DNA from: Sacculina carcini
Lineage: Eukaryota; Arthropoda; Thecostraca; Sacculinidae
NCBI GenBank assembly: GCA_916048095.2
Contig: OU696577.1
Span: 5,631,440-5,695,439, forward strand
DNA: 64,000 bases
Reading direction: 5' to 3'
Both the position numbers and the translations under genes were made by a program. Shown here piece by piece: positions 21,898-33,339 of the stretch; the stretch's first letter is position 1, and each line of letters opens with the position of its first letter. Under the pieces are notes generated by a model. It was not told where the DNA came from and made no database searches. It was given only the letters and a program-made list of their open reading frames with translations.

Positions 21898-22397
21898 TGC
21901 ACCTAATGGGTTAACCCATTAGCAGGCAGTGATCTAAAAATAGATCACCAATTTCAACTACTTTTTTCTCAGAATTGTTTCTTGATATGACAAATATAAT
22001 TTATTTGTTATAATATTTGGACCTTGCACTTATGATATTTTATTTTAATAATTACTTTGGAGTTTTTAACTTGTCCTAATAGAGCATTGAAGTAGACCAT
22101 TTTTACCTTTTTTCGGTGGTTCTCTTTTTTGACCCACAGCATAGACACATGACCTCGAGTAGAAAAAAACGATTTTAATAATTTATCTATTACCTCATGC
22201 TGCTTCACAACAATTTTCAATGCTCTAATAAGTATAACTTCTGTATAGGAGCGATTTACATTCAGTGATCAAAAAATAGATCACTGCCGGTTTACGCTTA
22301 TAATGGCACCAACTCAATGTTATAGAGGAAATAGGTTCACCGCACGAAATTTAACACAAGAATAAGAATAATTAGTCTAATAATTAAAACATTAAAC

Positions 22398-22817
22398 GGT
22401 GACACCGAGCGTGGTTGTTGTATAAGTGTATTGCGTCAGCAGTTGTGCATTGATTCCCTCGCTCTGCCCCGTTCTGTACAATAACTCATCTGCTCTTTGG
22501 CGTGGCACTATCGCGTCTCATGAATGTACAGTGCGCAGTTGTGTATCTTGGTTAGTTGTGTATTGAGTGTCGTGTGACAGCAGCCCATGAAACTTGTATA
22601 CGTGAGTTGTTTGAATTATTTCTCACATTCAACAACGCATGTGTTTAAGATTATCCACGTGTGTACATGGTTTATTATTTCAATGTATGTATGGTAACTG
22701 TTGTGCTTCTGTTTTAACGATATGTATGTGTTTGCAGAAACGCCATCATTGTGTTTTTAAATATACAAAGTAACCATTTTTAATCGGCCGTTTGTTCTGG
22801 GATCATAAGCATTGTTT
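22398..22817 (+). repeat. Element 4 5' LTR
   Basis: Starts ggtgacaccgagcg and ends gcattgt, a near-identical direct repeat of 27926-28345. Gag ATG follows within a few bases. Confidence 0.8.
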
Positions 22818-23948
22818 ATGATGGCGTCAAATGATCCAGAGGAAATCAGCGACAACAAAGAAACTGTCATGTTGAAAATCGACACTCTGCAGTCAATTAT
22901 TTCCTCAGCGACGCAGGCAGCAGTACAAGCTACACTTGCGAGCATGCAGTCACCAACTCCTTCGGTTGACAGGCCAAGACGTCCTTCTGCTTTCAGAGGA
23001 ATGTCACCGGAGCAGTGGAAGTACTTCCTCACAAAGTGGAACAACCTCAAGACGTCAGTGAAAATACCTGCAGACAGAGCACCTGCTGAGCTGCTCAAAT
23101 GCTGTGATGACAGTCTACAACTCAATGTGCATCGTGTACTAGGAGAGTCTGTCTACTCTCACGACGAGTCGACGGTGTTGCACCATATCAAAAGTCTAGC
23201 AGTGAAGGAAGTCATCGTGATAGTGTCTCGTGTCAACATGAAACACATGAAACAACTGCAGAACGAGGATGTTCATCATTTTTGCGCGCGTTTGAGAGGT
23301 CAAGCTGAGTTGTGCAACTACAATGTCAAATGCTGTGTTTCAGACTGCGGAGCTGCCGTGTCGTATGCAGATGAACAAATCAAAGACCAACTGTGCGTCG
23401 GTCTCAATGACCCAGAGATACAGCAGCATCTACTCATGGCGCACGTCGAGTGCATGAGTTTGAGCGAAACCGTGAAATTCATTGCCGCAAAAGAAGCTGG
23501 TCGAACTTCACATCTCTCTCTCTCTCATGTGCAGTCCACAGAGAACATGAGTCCACCAGAAGTAGAACACGCCAAAATATCATCATACAGAAAACTCTCT
23601 TCAAGTCAGCCTCCTAGACAACATCGTGCGTCGCCATCACACACAGCAGAGCAAGAATGCGGATGGTGTGGACAGAAAGGACATGGCGTCAGATCCGCAC
23701 GTGACATCCGTCGAGAAAGATGTCCGGCATTTTATCACAAATGTTCGATATGTTCAAAGCAGGGTCACTTTGAACAAAAATGTCTGTCTTCAAAACATGC
23801 AAAACGTTCTTCCGACAGTGATGCTATACTGTTGAATAACATCGATCTATTGGCGAATATTGAGTCCACCAAATCTCGTAATGGGAAAATCAGACATAAA
23901 ATCGTACATACGATTTTATGTGAATGTACTCGGATTAAAGGCGCATGA
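22818..23948 (+). CDS. gag: Element 4 gag
   Basis: ATG at 22818 or 22821 (MASNDPEEISDNKE), almost touching the LTR. About 375 codons. The capsid-like part includes GMSPEQWKYFLTKWNNLKTSV and the block VHHFCARLRGQAELCNYN. Knuckles CGWCGQKGHGVRSARDIRRERC and CSICSKQGHFEQKC follow. The last codons (after about 23890) run into a hairpin and duplicated sequence, so the natural gag/pol junction is disrupted here. Confidence 0.85.
   Translation: MMASNDPEEISDNKETVMLKIDTLQSIISSATQAAVQATLASMQSPTPSVDRPRRPSAFRGMSPEQWKYFLTKWNNLKTSVKIPADRAPAELLKCCDDSLQLNVHRVLGESVYSHDESTVLHHIKSLAVKEVIVIVSRVNMKHMKQLQNEDVHHFCARLRGQAELCNYNVKCCVSDCGAAVSYADEQIKDQLCVGLNDPEIQQHLLMAHVECMSLSETVKFIAAKEAGRTSHLSLSHVQSTENMSPPEVEHAKISSYRKLSSSQPPRQHRASPSHTAEQECGWCGQKGHGVRSARDIRRERCPAFYHKCSICSKQGHFEQKCLSSKHAKRSSDSDAILLNNIDLLANIESTKSRNGKIRHKIVHTILCECTRIKGA
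23894..23921. repeat. perfect 12-bp hairpin at duplication start
   Basis: acataaaatcgt, loop acat, acgattttatgt. The 223-bp duplicated block begins at its right edge. Confidence 0.9.
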
Positions 23949-24143
23949 TGTAATACCAACTCAGCAGCGATTATGTGCCGCAAACAAAGCCCCGTTACGT
24001 GTGCTTGACGGCTTGTTTCTGTCGATATCTGCCACCGATTCGAACGGCAAAACATTGACTGCAAAACAAATGCGCTATGTCCAAGCAGGACCATTTCTAC
24101 CTGAGCAAGTCTGCTTGTCGCCAACTGGGCATAATCTCGGACG
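23921..24143 (+). repeat. tandem-duplicated block, copy 1 (protease region)
   Basis: Near-identical to 24361-24583, from tgaatgtactcggattaaag to ataatctcggacga. The copies are separated by a foldback and the start of the protease frame. Confidence 0.9.
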
Positions 24144-24147
24144 ACGG

Positions 24148-24191
24148 ACAACCTTCATCATACTCCGCACACGGAGTATGATGAAGGTTGT
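24148..24191. repeat. perfect 20-bp hairpin at duplication end
   Basis: acaaccttcatcatactccg, loop caca, then the exact reverse complement. Confidence 0.92.
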
Positions 24192-24233
24192 GGATGGGCT
24201 CAACTTCCGTCAGAATCTGATCCGTCGATATCA

Positions 24234-24620
24234 GTGACAGTGGCGACGTGTCCGGAGGCATATGCTGCTTACGACATTCGGAGTCCAAATAGTCACTCAA
24301 CAGTCACTTCAGCCATCGTTGACACCGGAGCTCGCACCACAGTTTGCGGTATGTCCCTGGTGAATGTACTCGGATTAAAGGCGCATGATGTAATACCAAC
24401 TCAGCAGCGATTATGTGCCGCAAACAAATCCCCGTTACGTGTGCTTGACGGCTTGTTTCTGTCGATATCTGCCACCGATTCGAACGGCAAAACATTGACT
24501 GCAAAACAACTGCGCTATGTCCAAGCAGGACCATTTCTACCTGAGCAAGTCTGCTTGTCGCCAACTGGGCATAATCTCGGACGAGTTTCCACGAGTGGGA
24601 TCTTCCACATCTGCGTCTAA
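24234..24620 (+). pseudogene. Element 4 protease
   Basis: Contains SAIVDTGARTTVCGM, the DTGA active site of a retropepsin, followed by the second copy of the duplicated block. The frame ends before RT, so the polyprotein is interrupted. Confidence 0.75.
24361..24583 (+). repeat. tandem-duplicated block, copy 2
   Basis: See 23921-24143. This copy is in the normal position downstream of the protease active site. Confidence 0.9.
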
Positions 24621-24846
24621 AGATACGCACGATCAAAGAAACCTTGCTTTCTCTACTACAGCCGCTACCATCGCTGATCCAGAGCGAGCCAGCTGTGGCT
24701 GTCTCAAGCGAAAATGTGCTCCGGATCCACCGACCAGCATGCCGTTTCAAGGAGAGCCCGACAATCGTACGCTGCTTTAGGCATGGCTCCTTGAGTATTA
24801 CGGTAGCAGCACATTCAACATATGTGAGCACCAGAGACTGCCACAT

Positions 24847-26631
24847 ATGACTGGTCCACCTCTGCGTCTATATGTTGACCCTGCTGCTAAGCCAACCGTG
24901 GTTCATACTCCCATACCTATCCCGGTGCACTGGCGTGACGAGGTAAAGGCGTCACTTGATCGCGGCGTACGCCTTGGAGTGATTGAGCGCGTCCCGATTG
25001 GTGTGCCGGTCACATGGTGCTCCAGGATGGTCACGGTGGCTAAGAAAGACGGATCCCCACGACGCACAGTTGATCTGCAAGCGCTTAACAAGGCTTCAGT
25101 GCGTCAGACCCACCACACTATCCCTCCTTTTCGACAGGTGGTATCCGTTCCCAGCAACACCGTAAAGACAGTCCTGAACACATAGAACGGGTATCACAGT
25201 GTCCCGATTCAGCCGGCAGATCGAAATTTGACAACGTTCATAACACCCTGGGGGAGGTATCGTTACTGCACGGCCCCTCAAGGCTACCTGGCGGCCGGTG
25301 ACGCTTACACACATCGGTTTGACGAGCTCATTTCAGGAGTGTCCAATCATACGAAATGTATTGACGATACTCTATTGTGGGCTTCAGACACAAAGGCTGC
25401 ATTTTCTCAGGTATGTGAGTTTCTCTCTATATGTGGTCAAAATGGGATAATATTGAACCCCAAAAAATTTCATTTTGCCTGTGACGATGTTGAATTTGCT
25501 GGCTTTGTGATTACCAAAGATTCTGTGCGTCCAACTGATGCTTACCTCAGGGCAATTGCGTCTTTCCCCACTCCTAAATGTATCACGGATGTGCGGTCAT
25601 GGTACGGGCTGGTTAATCAAGCTGCATATGCACTGCCGAAACTGGACGTATTGCAGCCATTTCGCGACTTGCTAAAACCTAAACATACATTTGATTGGGA
25701 TGACACTTTACAAGATCTGTTCGAACGTACAAAAGCCGATATTATAACATCGATTAAGCAAGGTGTTAAGATGTTTGATCCCGAACGAATTACTTGCCTC
25801 ACCACTGACTGGTCACGGAATGGTACTGGCTTCATTTTGCATAAAAAATATTGCCATTGTAGCACAGTCGCACCTGCATGTTGCGATTCCGGGTGGAAAA
25901 CTGTTTTCATCGGTGGTCAATTTAATAACGCAGCGGAAGCAGATTACGATCCGGTTGAGGGAGAATGTCTAGCGGTAGTTAAGGCCCTTCACAAAGCAAA
26001 ATACTTTGTTTTAGGCTGCAGAGACTTACTAATCGCCACCGATCACAAGCCTCTTCTTAAAATTCTCGGTGATCGCAAGTTAGAAGACATTGACAATCCA
26101 AGGCTCTTGCGTCTAAAGGAGAAAACTTTACGCTATTCATTTCGTATATTATATGTACCGGGAAAACTGAACGCTATAGCTGACGCCTCATCTCGATACA
26201 CTGCTAACGCTTCTTCAGCGGGTGGCATTCTTCATCTTCGTGGGATCTCAGTCATCAGTGATGAACCCTCGACTAATAACCATATTAGCGAGAATGTCAA
26301 TCAAGAAATAATTGGTCATTTGGCAAGTGTGTTTCCTCTGAAAGCAGTCACGTGGAACGAATTACAGGCAGAAACGGTCCGAGACCCAGAAATGCGTGTG
26401 CTCCTTCACACGGTGCGCGAAGGGTTTCCAGATGATTCAGCCAAAGTCCCTCAATCAATAAGAGAATATCCCCGATATCGAGATTGTCTCAGCGAAATGG
26501 TATCTGTCGTCCTATATAAAGACAGGATTGTCATCCCGAAGATATGTCGATCGATCATACTTGATCACCTTCATGGTGCCCATCAAGGAGTCACCTCCAT
26601 GACTGCACGAGCGCAAGAGTCAGTATTCTGA
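24847..26631 (+). pseudogene. Element 4 RT and RNase H
   Basis: RT opens VHTPIPIPVHWRDEVKASLDRG, with a TAG at 25183-25185 where a Trp is expected (VLNT*NGYHS). It continues FITPWGRYRYC and has the catalytic box CIDDTLLWA near 25360, Cys instead of the usual aromatic before xDD. RNase H: LTTDWSRNGTGFI and ATDHKPLLKIL. A TGA at 26629-26631 replaces the Trp of the FWPG block. Both stops are one G-to-A change away from TGG. Confidence 0.88.
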
Positions 26632-27756
26632 CCTGGTCTAACCGTGGATATCCACAACACAAGAGCTGCTTGCTCAGCATGCAATGTTATGGCTCCTTCG
26701 CAACCAAATTTACCTCCAACAGAGCCCGTTCATCCTGTCTACCCGTTTCAGCTTGTCTGTTCGGACTACTTTCAACACTGTGGTGCAAACTACGTAGTGA
26801 TTGTGGACAGATACTCTAACTGGCCTGTAGTGGTCAAAGTCGCGCATGGTGATGGGTCCAAAGAGTTCATCGATGCCATTAAAATATATGCAGAAACGTT
26901 TGGTATTCCAGAGGAAATTGCCACAGATAGGGGATCTCAATATATGGCCAGTGACACTCAAACTTTCTTCAAAAACTGGGGAATTAGGCATCGAACATCG
27001 TCGACAGCCTATCCACACAGCAATACTCGCGCTGAGCTTGGTGTCAAAACCATAAAGCGACTGATTACCGGCAATACTGGCGCTGATGGTCAACTCAATA
27101 CCCACGCTTTTCGCCGAGCTATGTTGGTGTACAAAAACACTCCGGACAAAGACACCCATTTGTCGCCGGCACAAATCATATACGGTCGGCAACTACGCGA
27201 GTTTACTCCCAGTGTCCCGACAAAGTTTCAGCCAAGTCAAGTATGGCGGTTGACGGCACATGACAGAGAACTGGCTCTAAGTCGTCGGCACGCCAGAGCA
27301 TGCGAACGGCTGATTGAACACACTGAACGTCTACCTCCTCTCAAAGTGAGAGATACAGTCTATATTCAAAATCAGGTTGGAAACCACAAACGCCGTTGGG
27401 ATCGGTCAGGCAGAGTAATCGAAGTCAGACAGCACGACCAATACGTGGTGCGCGTAGACGGCTCTGGTCGGCTCACAGTGCGCAACCAACGATTTCTCCG
27501 TCGATTTACACCTGTTCTTCTGTCATCGTCAAGAGTGTGCCCTCTTATTCTACCTGATGTGAGTCCTCCCTCAACTACTGACAGTACGGACACAGACCTG
27601 CAGACAGCGAGAGATACACAGCTGTCAAGACCTACATGTACTGAACAACACGAAACCGCGCCTACGGAAACATCCGGTGACGCACATCAATCGTCTTCCA
27701 GCGATGCAAACGGTGACACATCACCATCCCTGCACGAAGATGAACCGCGTCGCTAG
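26632..27756 (+). CDS. Element 4 integrase and tail
   Basis: Open frame after the TGA. It contains C-x2-C of the zinc domain (ACSACN), DYFQHCGANYVVIVDRY (first D), ATDRGSQYM (second D), SNTRAELGVKTI (catalytic E), a GPY-like region (VRDTVYIQNQVGNHKRRWDRSGRVI) and a Ser/Thr-rich tail. The catalytic triad is kept, but no initiation codon suits independent expression. Confidence 0.85.
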   Translation, partial: PGLTVDIHNTRAACSACNVMAPSQPNLPPTEPVHPVYPFQLVCSDYFQHCGANYVVIVDRYSNWPVVVKVAHGDGSKEFIDAIKIYAETFGIPEEIATDRGSQYMASDTQTFFKNWGIRHRTSSTAYPHSNTRAELGVKTIKRLITGNTGADGQLNTHAFRRAMLVYKNTPDKDTHLSPAQIIYGRQLREFTPSVPTKFQPSQVWRLTAHDRELALSRRHARACERLIEHTERLPPLKVRDTVYIQNQVGNHKRRWDRSGRVIEVRQHDQYVVRVDGSGRLTVRNQRFLRRFTPVLLSSSRVCPLILPDVSPPSTTDSTDTDLQTARDTQLSRPTCTEQHETAPTETSGDAHQSSSSDANGDTSPSLHEDEPRR

Positions 27757-27925
27757 CGTCGCTAGCGCCTCCTGTCGTCCAAGATCAAAGTCCACCGTCC
27801 CGACTTCCATCAACCACACGAGTGTTCCGCCGATCGCAACGTTCGACACGTGGGCGAACAGCCCGGTATGATGATTTTGTCGTGGGACGTTGAGACCTTC
27901 GATCTCGACGGTGGGGGAGATCAAC

Positions 27926-28345
27926 GGTGACACCGAGCGTGGTTGTTATATAAGTGTATTGCGTCAGCAGTTGTGCATTGATTCCCTCGCTCTGCCCCGT
28001 TCTGTACAATAACTCATCTGCTCTTTGGCGTGGCACTATCGCGTTTCATGAATGTACAGTGCGCAGTTGTGTCTCTTAGTTAGTTGGAGTATTGAGTGTC
28101 GTGTATCAGTAGCCCATGAAACTTGTATACGTGAGTTGTTTGAATTATTACTCACATTCAACAACGCATGTGTTTAATTTTATCCACGTGTGTACATGGT
28201 TTATTATTTCAATGTATGTATGGTAACTGTTGTGCTTCTGTTTTAACAATATGTATGTGTTTGCAGAAACGCAATCATTGTTTTTTTAAATATACAAAGT
28301 AAACATTGTTACTCGGCCGTTTGTTCTGGGATCATAAGCATTGTA
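27926..28345 (+). repeat. Element 4 3' LTR
   Basis: Direct repeat of 22398-22817; then TAAAC at 28346-28350. Confidence 0.8.
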
Positions 28346-28683
28346 TAAACATGCGTTCCTGTCGGTTTTATTTCAAGAATTTCGCGCAGCAGCGGTGCCA
28401 AGGGGGGACTTGGAGTGGCTGAAGTTCCCCAAAATATGCCAACCCCCTTGAGCACACCAAAAATCTTGACCATGAACATTTCGAGAGTAGTTATTCATGT
28501 CTCCCAAAGCCCCGCATCTTTTACTGAGCCCCTCTCAGTCCCCTACCGGAAAAGTCCTGGCGCCGTCACTGCCTTCGAGTATATACAATATTTTCAATCC
28601 AAGTCCAGACGGTCCACGGAACACGGTCCACGGTCGTATCGGAACACGAAATGGACTTTTCCGAGATGTCTGTCGGTAATTAT

Positions 28684-29970
28684 TTATGTCGTATGATAGG
28701 GATTGAAATACTGCCTGCACAGCGTAGTGCTTGTACACTTTCCGTAGTAGGACAGCGGGCTCGACTTGCAACCGGGTCCCTGACATTGACGTTGGTGCTC
28801 ACGCACGAGGCGAATATGGCCGAGGCCGTCGAAGCTGGAGTCCAGCGGAGGCTGCGCTGACAGTCCAACGCGAGAAGCGATCTGGACCCGTGAGATGATT
28901 GAGTCCTTGCCACTGGTGATCTTCATATACGAGACCGCCACCTCGCGCGTGAAGTCGAGGCCCATAACCTCTTCCGGCTTCTCAACCATGGTTCTTGTGG
29001 ATTAACCAGGCATTCAACAAGGTCATCTGGACTGCCCCCATCAGAAGAGAGAAGTGTATTTTTATCTTCGATCTCAATCACAAAGTGCGCCACCATCCAA
29101 TCATGGTGGTCCACGACGGCATGTTACTGTTGTACTTGGAGATGAAGCGGAGCATGTCGACCTCCACGGAGCTAAGGACGTTTGGATAAGGATATATGCA
29201 CCCCAGGTATATTTGGACCTGCTTCAGTCCGGCTCTCTTTCACTTTCCCAACTAATATGATCATACATAACGTAACATAGAGAAAAGAGACCCGGGACTG
29301 GAGCAGGACCAAACCAACCAGGGACATAACAGCATATTTGCCGACCTTCACCTTCTTCTCGGCGCGGCTGTACCGCAAGGCCTTCACTGTAGGGCGTGAT
29401 TTGGAGTGGTTCGTCGCCATGTAAACAAAGCTGCTGTCGTTCCACTTGACAAAATAATCTGGTTCTTCTGGTTGAATTTCTGCTCCAGAGTCCCAAACCT
29501 TCATCTCCTTGTCCGATTTGAACGGATCTTTCTTGGTTCAATTGACGAGGATGGTTCCTAACGCATTGAATCTCATTTTGGTCAACGAGACAAGAAGTCA
29601 TAGAGAGGCGGACAATTTGTCGAAGGAGAGTTCATTCCCGTTAGCGATGTCGACCAGGGAGATGGGACTGAGTACTACTCGAGACCCCATCGGGATCCCT
29701 GCTGAGTGACTCTGCTCCTTGTACTGATACAAAGATGAAGCGTAGATGTTTCCGTCGGATGCGCACAATAACCATAACTTGTATCCGAATCGAATGGGTT
29801 TTCCTCGAATAAACAGCTTCAGGTCGTGATGGCCGTAATACTTTATGATCATCTCATCGATTGAGAGTCTTGGAAACCTCCCAACGACAACATCAACTTA
29901 GAAGAATGTAAGCCTCAACTTCATCAACATCGAGGCCAAGGTCGTCCAGGAAGGCCACAGCCTCATTCAT
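28684..29970 (-). pseudogene. piggyBac transposase remnant
   Basis: Probable ATG at 29970 (MNEAVAFLDDLGLDVDEVEAY), then a large deletion joining to the DDE core segment IIKYYGHHDLKLFIRGKPIRFGYKLWLLCASDG (29750-29852). Next come VKWNDSSFVYMATNHSKSRP (about 29420-29450), SWTTMIGWW and NAWLIHKNH (about 29000-29130), LDFTREVAVSYMKI (about 28930), and the Cys-rich C-terminus GKCTSTTLCRQYFNPYHT typical of piggyBac transposases. Several stops and frameshifts. It once cut at TTAA and reinserted seamlessly. Now non-functional. Confidence 0.87.
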
Positions 29971-30220
29971 AGTTATATCACATCGTGCAGACAGTCTATT
30001 GAAAAATATATGACATTTGAAATACACCCACTATACGCGGTGTACCCTACGGCGCTCTCCGGCAGAGATCTACTTTTAGATCACCCTGAAAATCCTAGAA
30101 AATAACATATTACATTTTGTTTTCGTATTTCACCATGTATAATGAACCTAATTATACGAAAAATAGCTAATTTCAATTAGCCAACTTCATTAATTTTATG
30201 GTCGCCGGTTAATGGGTTAA

Positions 30221-30886
30221 TGTGTTGTCGGTAGAGCCAACCCACACTGCGTGCGTGCGTGAAAAGGCCCAAGGGTCCGTATAAAAGACGGTGTCGACTA
30301 GGCATGGGTAGGATTAGATCAGAGACATTCGAAATGTAAACATAGGACCGTAGTAGGGCGATAGGAGGTGTGGGGGATTATAACATAGACATTCGAGATG
30401 TAAACATAGGGCGTTAGGAGGTGTGGCTGACTAGGACTCTGCGACACAAGTATAGTGGCTTGTGAGCATTTTGATACCTCTTCACAATTAGTTGTTCGGA
30501 TTGCCTGTGTGGTCAACAATATATTCATCATTGAAACTGGTATACAAAAGCGGGACCCAACTCAAACACTGTCTAACGCACACTGCTCAATTTTCTCTCG
30601 CTGCCAAAGTCAAGGTCACCCCTCGGATCATGTGTCATGGGATCGTCCGTTCTACACTAAGCAATCACACAAACAAACATGTATTTGATATAGCGCCAAG
30701 TAGAGCAGAGGTGCGTAAAAGAGTAAAACTGGTGCTAACAATATAAAGGAGTATTAGCTCATAGAGGGAAAATACATGAGCCTGCAAAAATAACACACAT
30801 TATAATAAAAGAGAAAAACGAGTATAAAACAACAAAAGAAATACGTTACACATTAACACACATCACATCACACCTCACATCATGCA
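30221..30886. other. unassigned spacer with short tandem duplication
   Basis: Contains a duplicated phrase (gacattcgaaatgtaaacatagg near 30325 and gacattcgagatgtaaacatagg near 30389). No gene recognised. Confidence 0.5.
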
Positions 30887-31384
30887 TTAACACTGGTTAC
30901 CAAGAAAAAAGAATGTAGATAGAACAAGATTTAGTGCTGTCGGAATGGAGGAGTTATAGGTGTTGGCAAAGATAGCAAAAATTTGTGCAGAGCAGAAGAG
31001 AATGAGGAGTATGATTTTTGCTTCAGGACATGAGGAGGAAGTTGATTGTAAAGACGGCGAGCAGAAAAGTAGAAAGACTTGGTCCACCAATTTGACTCAT
31101 GAAGAGCAGGAGGAGAAACAAGAGGTACAGGACGGCGACTGGAAGGTCGCTCGTTGCACTGTAGGAGGGTAAGTACGAGAAGAAGGCGAGCGAAAAAGTT
31201 TATATACAAGACAGCAAAGCTTATAATGGATCCTCGAAGGGACTGGTAGCCAGCCTAGTTGCCGAATATGTACAGAGGTTGGCGAGCAGAATGAGTTTGT
31301 TGGAGTTCGTAGATGCTGAGACATGTCCATGCTGAAATTTGGAGGCGGATTTACCTGAGGATATGGAAAATGGTCGAGCACTTG
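30887..31384 (-). pseudogene. LINE RT C-terminal fragment (CR1/Jockey-like)
   Basis: Minus-strand frames read LGWLPVPSRIHYKLCCLVYKLF and, after a frameshift, WTKSFYFSARRLYNQLPPHVLK. This is the usual C-terminal end of APE-type LINE ORF2. Same family as the LINE at 43587-51186 (WSAKSFSFFAPRFYNWLPSHIL). 5' truncated at 31384, where an Element 1-like pol begins. Confidence 0.75.
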
Positions 31385-33142
31385 GGCTAAATCTGAGAGT
31401 AGACAGAGGTGTCTTGGTTTTCAGCAGAGGGAATGAACTTCCAGATGATGTAGAAGATGGCACGACCAAGAGATAACTGTTTTCCTCCTGCGGCAGACTA
31501 GTTGGGCACTATCCTGTGGCTGGGTGGTTGAGGGTTGCCGCTAGTTTTGTGAAAAGTATGGCACAAACTATTGATTGGGATGAAAGCACGAGCAGTGAGA
31601 CTTTGGTAATGGCACGAGAAATGCTGAAGAAAGTTGTGTCGAATGATCCAGTGCGTGACAGATGGCATGTACCTGACAAGCTGAAAGGAACCGTTTGGTG
31701 TGATACCATCAGTCTTGTCTTGCTCTAGCAGTCTTGCTCTAGGGGTCAATCTTTAGGTGGACGGCGATGTAGCAAAAGACGCGTCGTGGCTGTGAAAGTT
31801 AGGTGATGCATATCATATCAACGCTGCCGAGATGGATGCCGTGTTGATAGGAGTCAACCTAGTGGTGAAATGGGATATTCAGCAGGTCGAGGTGAAAACG
31901 GATTCTTCCACGGTGCTTGGATGGCTGAAATCGGTGCTAAACGGCGATAGTCAGGTGAAGAGCAGCAGTGCGGCTGAAATGTGGATCAAACGCAGGCTGG
32001 GCGTGTTGATTGACCAGGCTGATTAACTCGACCTGAAAATATCAGAATTTTACGTTAGGTCAGAACATAATAAGGCGGATGAACTCACCAAGGTGTCGAG
32101 GTCGTGGCTACGGATGTCTGAGGCAAATAATGAGACGGGTGTTATGACGGTGGAAAAGTTGCATGGTCTGCATCACTTTGGTGTTGACAGAACCTTGACG
32201 CTGAGTAGAATGGTAGGTCCCAATGTGACCAGGAAAGAAACGGAGGACTGTGTGAAAAGATGTTTGTGTTGTCGGTCAGTGGATCCAGTGCCAGCAAGCG
32301 CCAGCGCTGCTGGCGATATTAGTGTTGAAAATAATTAGAGTCGTTTGTCGGTGGACGCTACAGAGTACAAGGACGAGTGCTATGTGACTATTGTGGATTC
32401 CGGCCCATGTCCCTTTGCGATATGGAAAAAGGCACGCTCCGAGAACGCTGACGACTTTGTGAGGATCCTGAACGACGTATTCCTCGAAAGACGATCTCCG
32501 GATGGATTTTTGTTGGACAACAGTGCCGCGTTCCGATCGTCTGTAGTGGCAGAGCTGTGTGAGAAGTGGGGTGTCGTCAGAAGGTATCGATCAGCTTATC
32601 GACCTACGGAAAACGGAATCGTAGAACGTCATCATCGCACTGTGAATAGAATGGCGGAACGATGTGGCAAAACTCCACCAAAAATGTTATTTTGGTACAA
32701 CATGGCACCAAAGAATATCACCGATCCTGAGACGGCTCCAGGGCGCGGGCTGTACCGCTATGAGTGGATACATCCCATGGCTCCTGTTGAGTGTTCTCGG
32801 AAAGAAGACAGTGGCTGGCGAGTGGGAGATGAGGTGCTGGTGAAACCACCTGGAGTGAGATGTACCACTCATTGGCGCAGAGGTAGAGTTACTGGTGTGA
32901 CATCTTCCAGTAACATTGATGTCGACTGCACACCACGCCATGTCTTAGACGCGCGGCGCTTGTTTGCGGATGAATCGGACGAAGAGGACGAAAGCGAGTC
33001 GCGGCGTACTACTAGTGAAGCGGAGATGCGGAGTACCGGTGAAGAGCATCACGGCAGGCCCGTGAGAGAAAGGCAAAGACCGCGGTGGATGGAAGATTAC
33101 CACGTTGGAGATGATGAAGACATCACGGGGGCGTGTGGTTAG
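31384..33142 (+). pseudogene. Element 1-like pol fragment: RNase H and integrase
   Basis: Starts LGLNLRVDRGVLVFSRG, equivalent to the thumb region of the Element 1 pol, then GHYPVAGWLRVAASFV and AAEMDAVLIGVNLVV. The integrase frame is 32345-33142: VTIVDSGPCPFAIW (DSG in place of the DxG context), LLDNSAAFRS (second D), NGIVERHHRTV (catalytic E) and an acidic tail rich in Asp/Glu ending DEDITGACG. Interrupted by several stops (for example at 31728, 32026 and 32338). No LTR of this fragment was found downstream. Confidence 0.82.
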
Positions 33143-33339
33143 TGCGTGTATTAATTGTTGTATATTTGTATATGTGTGTAAGAGTTTGTAAGCGTGTGCG
33201 TGCACTGTTGAACGTGTTGTTGAAAACGTTACTGTAGGTGTCTCGAATGTCTGCGCGTGCAACTGAACATGTGTATGGGCGTGTGTGTTTGTATGTTGGT
33301 GTGTACGCGAGTGACAGTTGATTGTGTGGGAGTACTGCC

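Larger units (their letters stand above)
22398..28345 (+). mobile_element. Element 4: Gypsy nested in piggyBac
   Basis: LTRs of about 0.41 kb at 22398-22817 and 27926-28345, with gag, protease, RT, RNase H and integrase between. A likely 5-bp duplication TAAAC flanks it (22393-22397 and 28346-28350); exact LTR ends are uncertain by 1-3 bp. The copy is dead: a tandem duplication in the protease region and two nonsense codons. Pol is related to Element 3. Confidence 0.85.
21911..30220 (-). mobile_element. piggyBac transposon remnant carrying a nested Gypsy
   Basis: Bounded by TTAA at 21911-21914 and 30217-30220. Inner ends read CCCATTAGCAGGCAGTGATC on the left and, reverse-complemented, CCCATTAACCGGCGACC on the right; both fit piggyBac-type termini. 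A decayed DDE transposase on the minus strand ends at 28684. Sub-terminal palindromes of the cagtgatcNNNNNNNgatcactg type occur at 21929-21948, 22257-22284 and near 30063-30083. Removing Element 4 (22398-28345) leaves about 2.4 kb, the usual piggyBac size. Confidence 0.85.
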
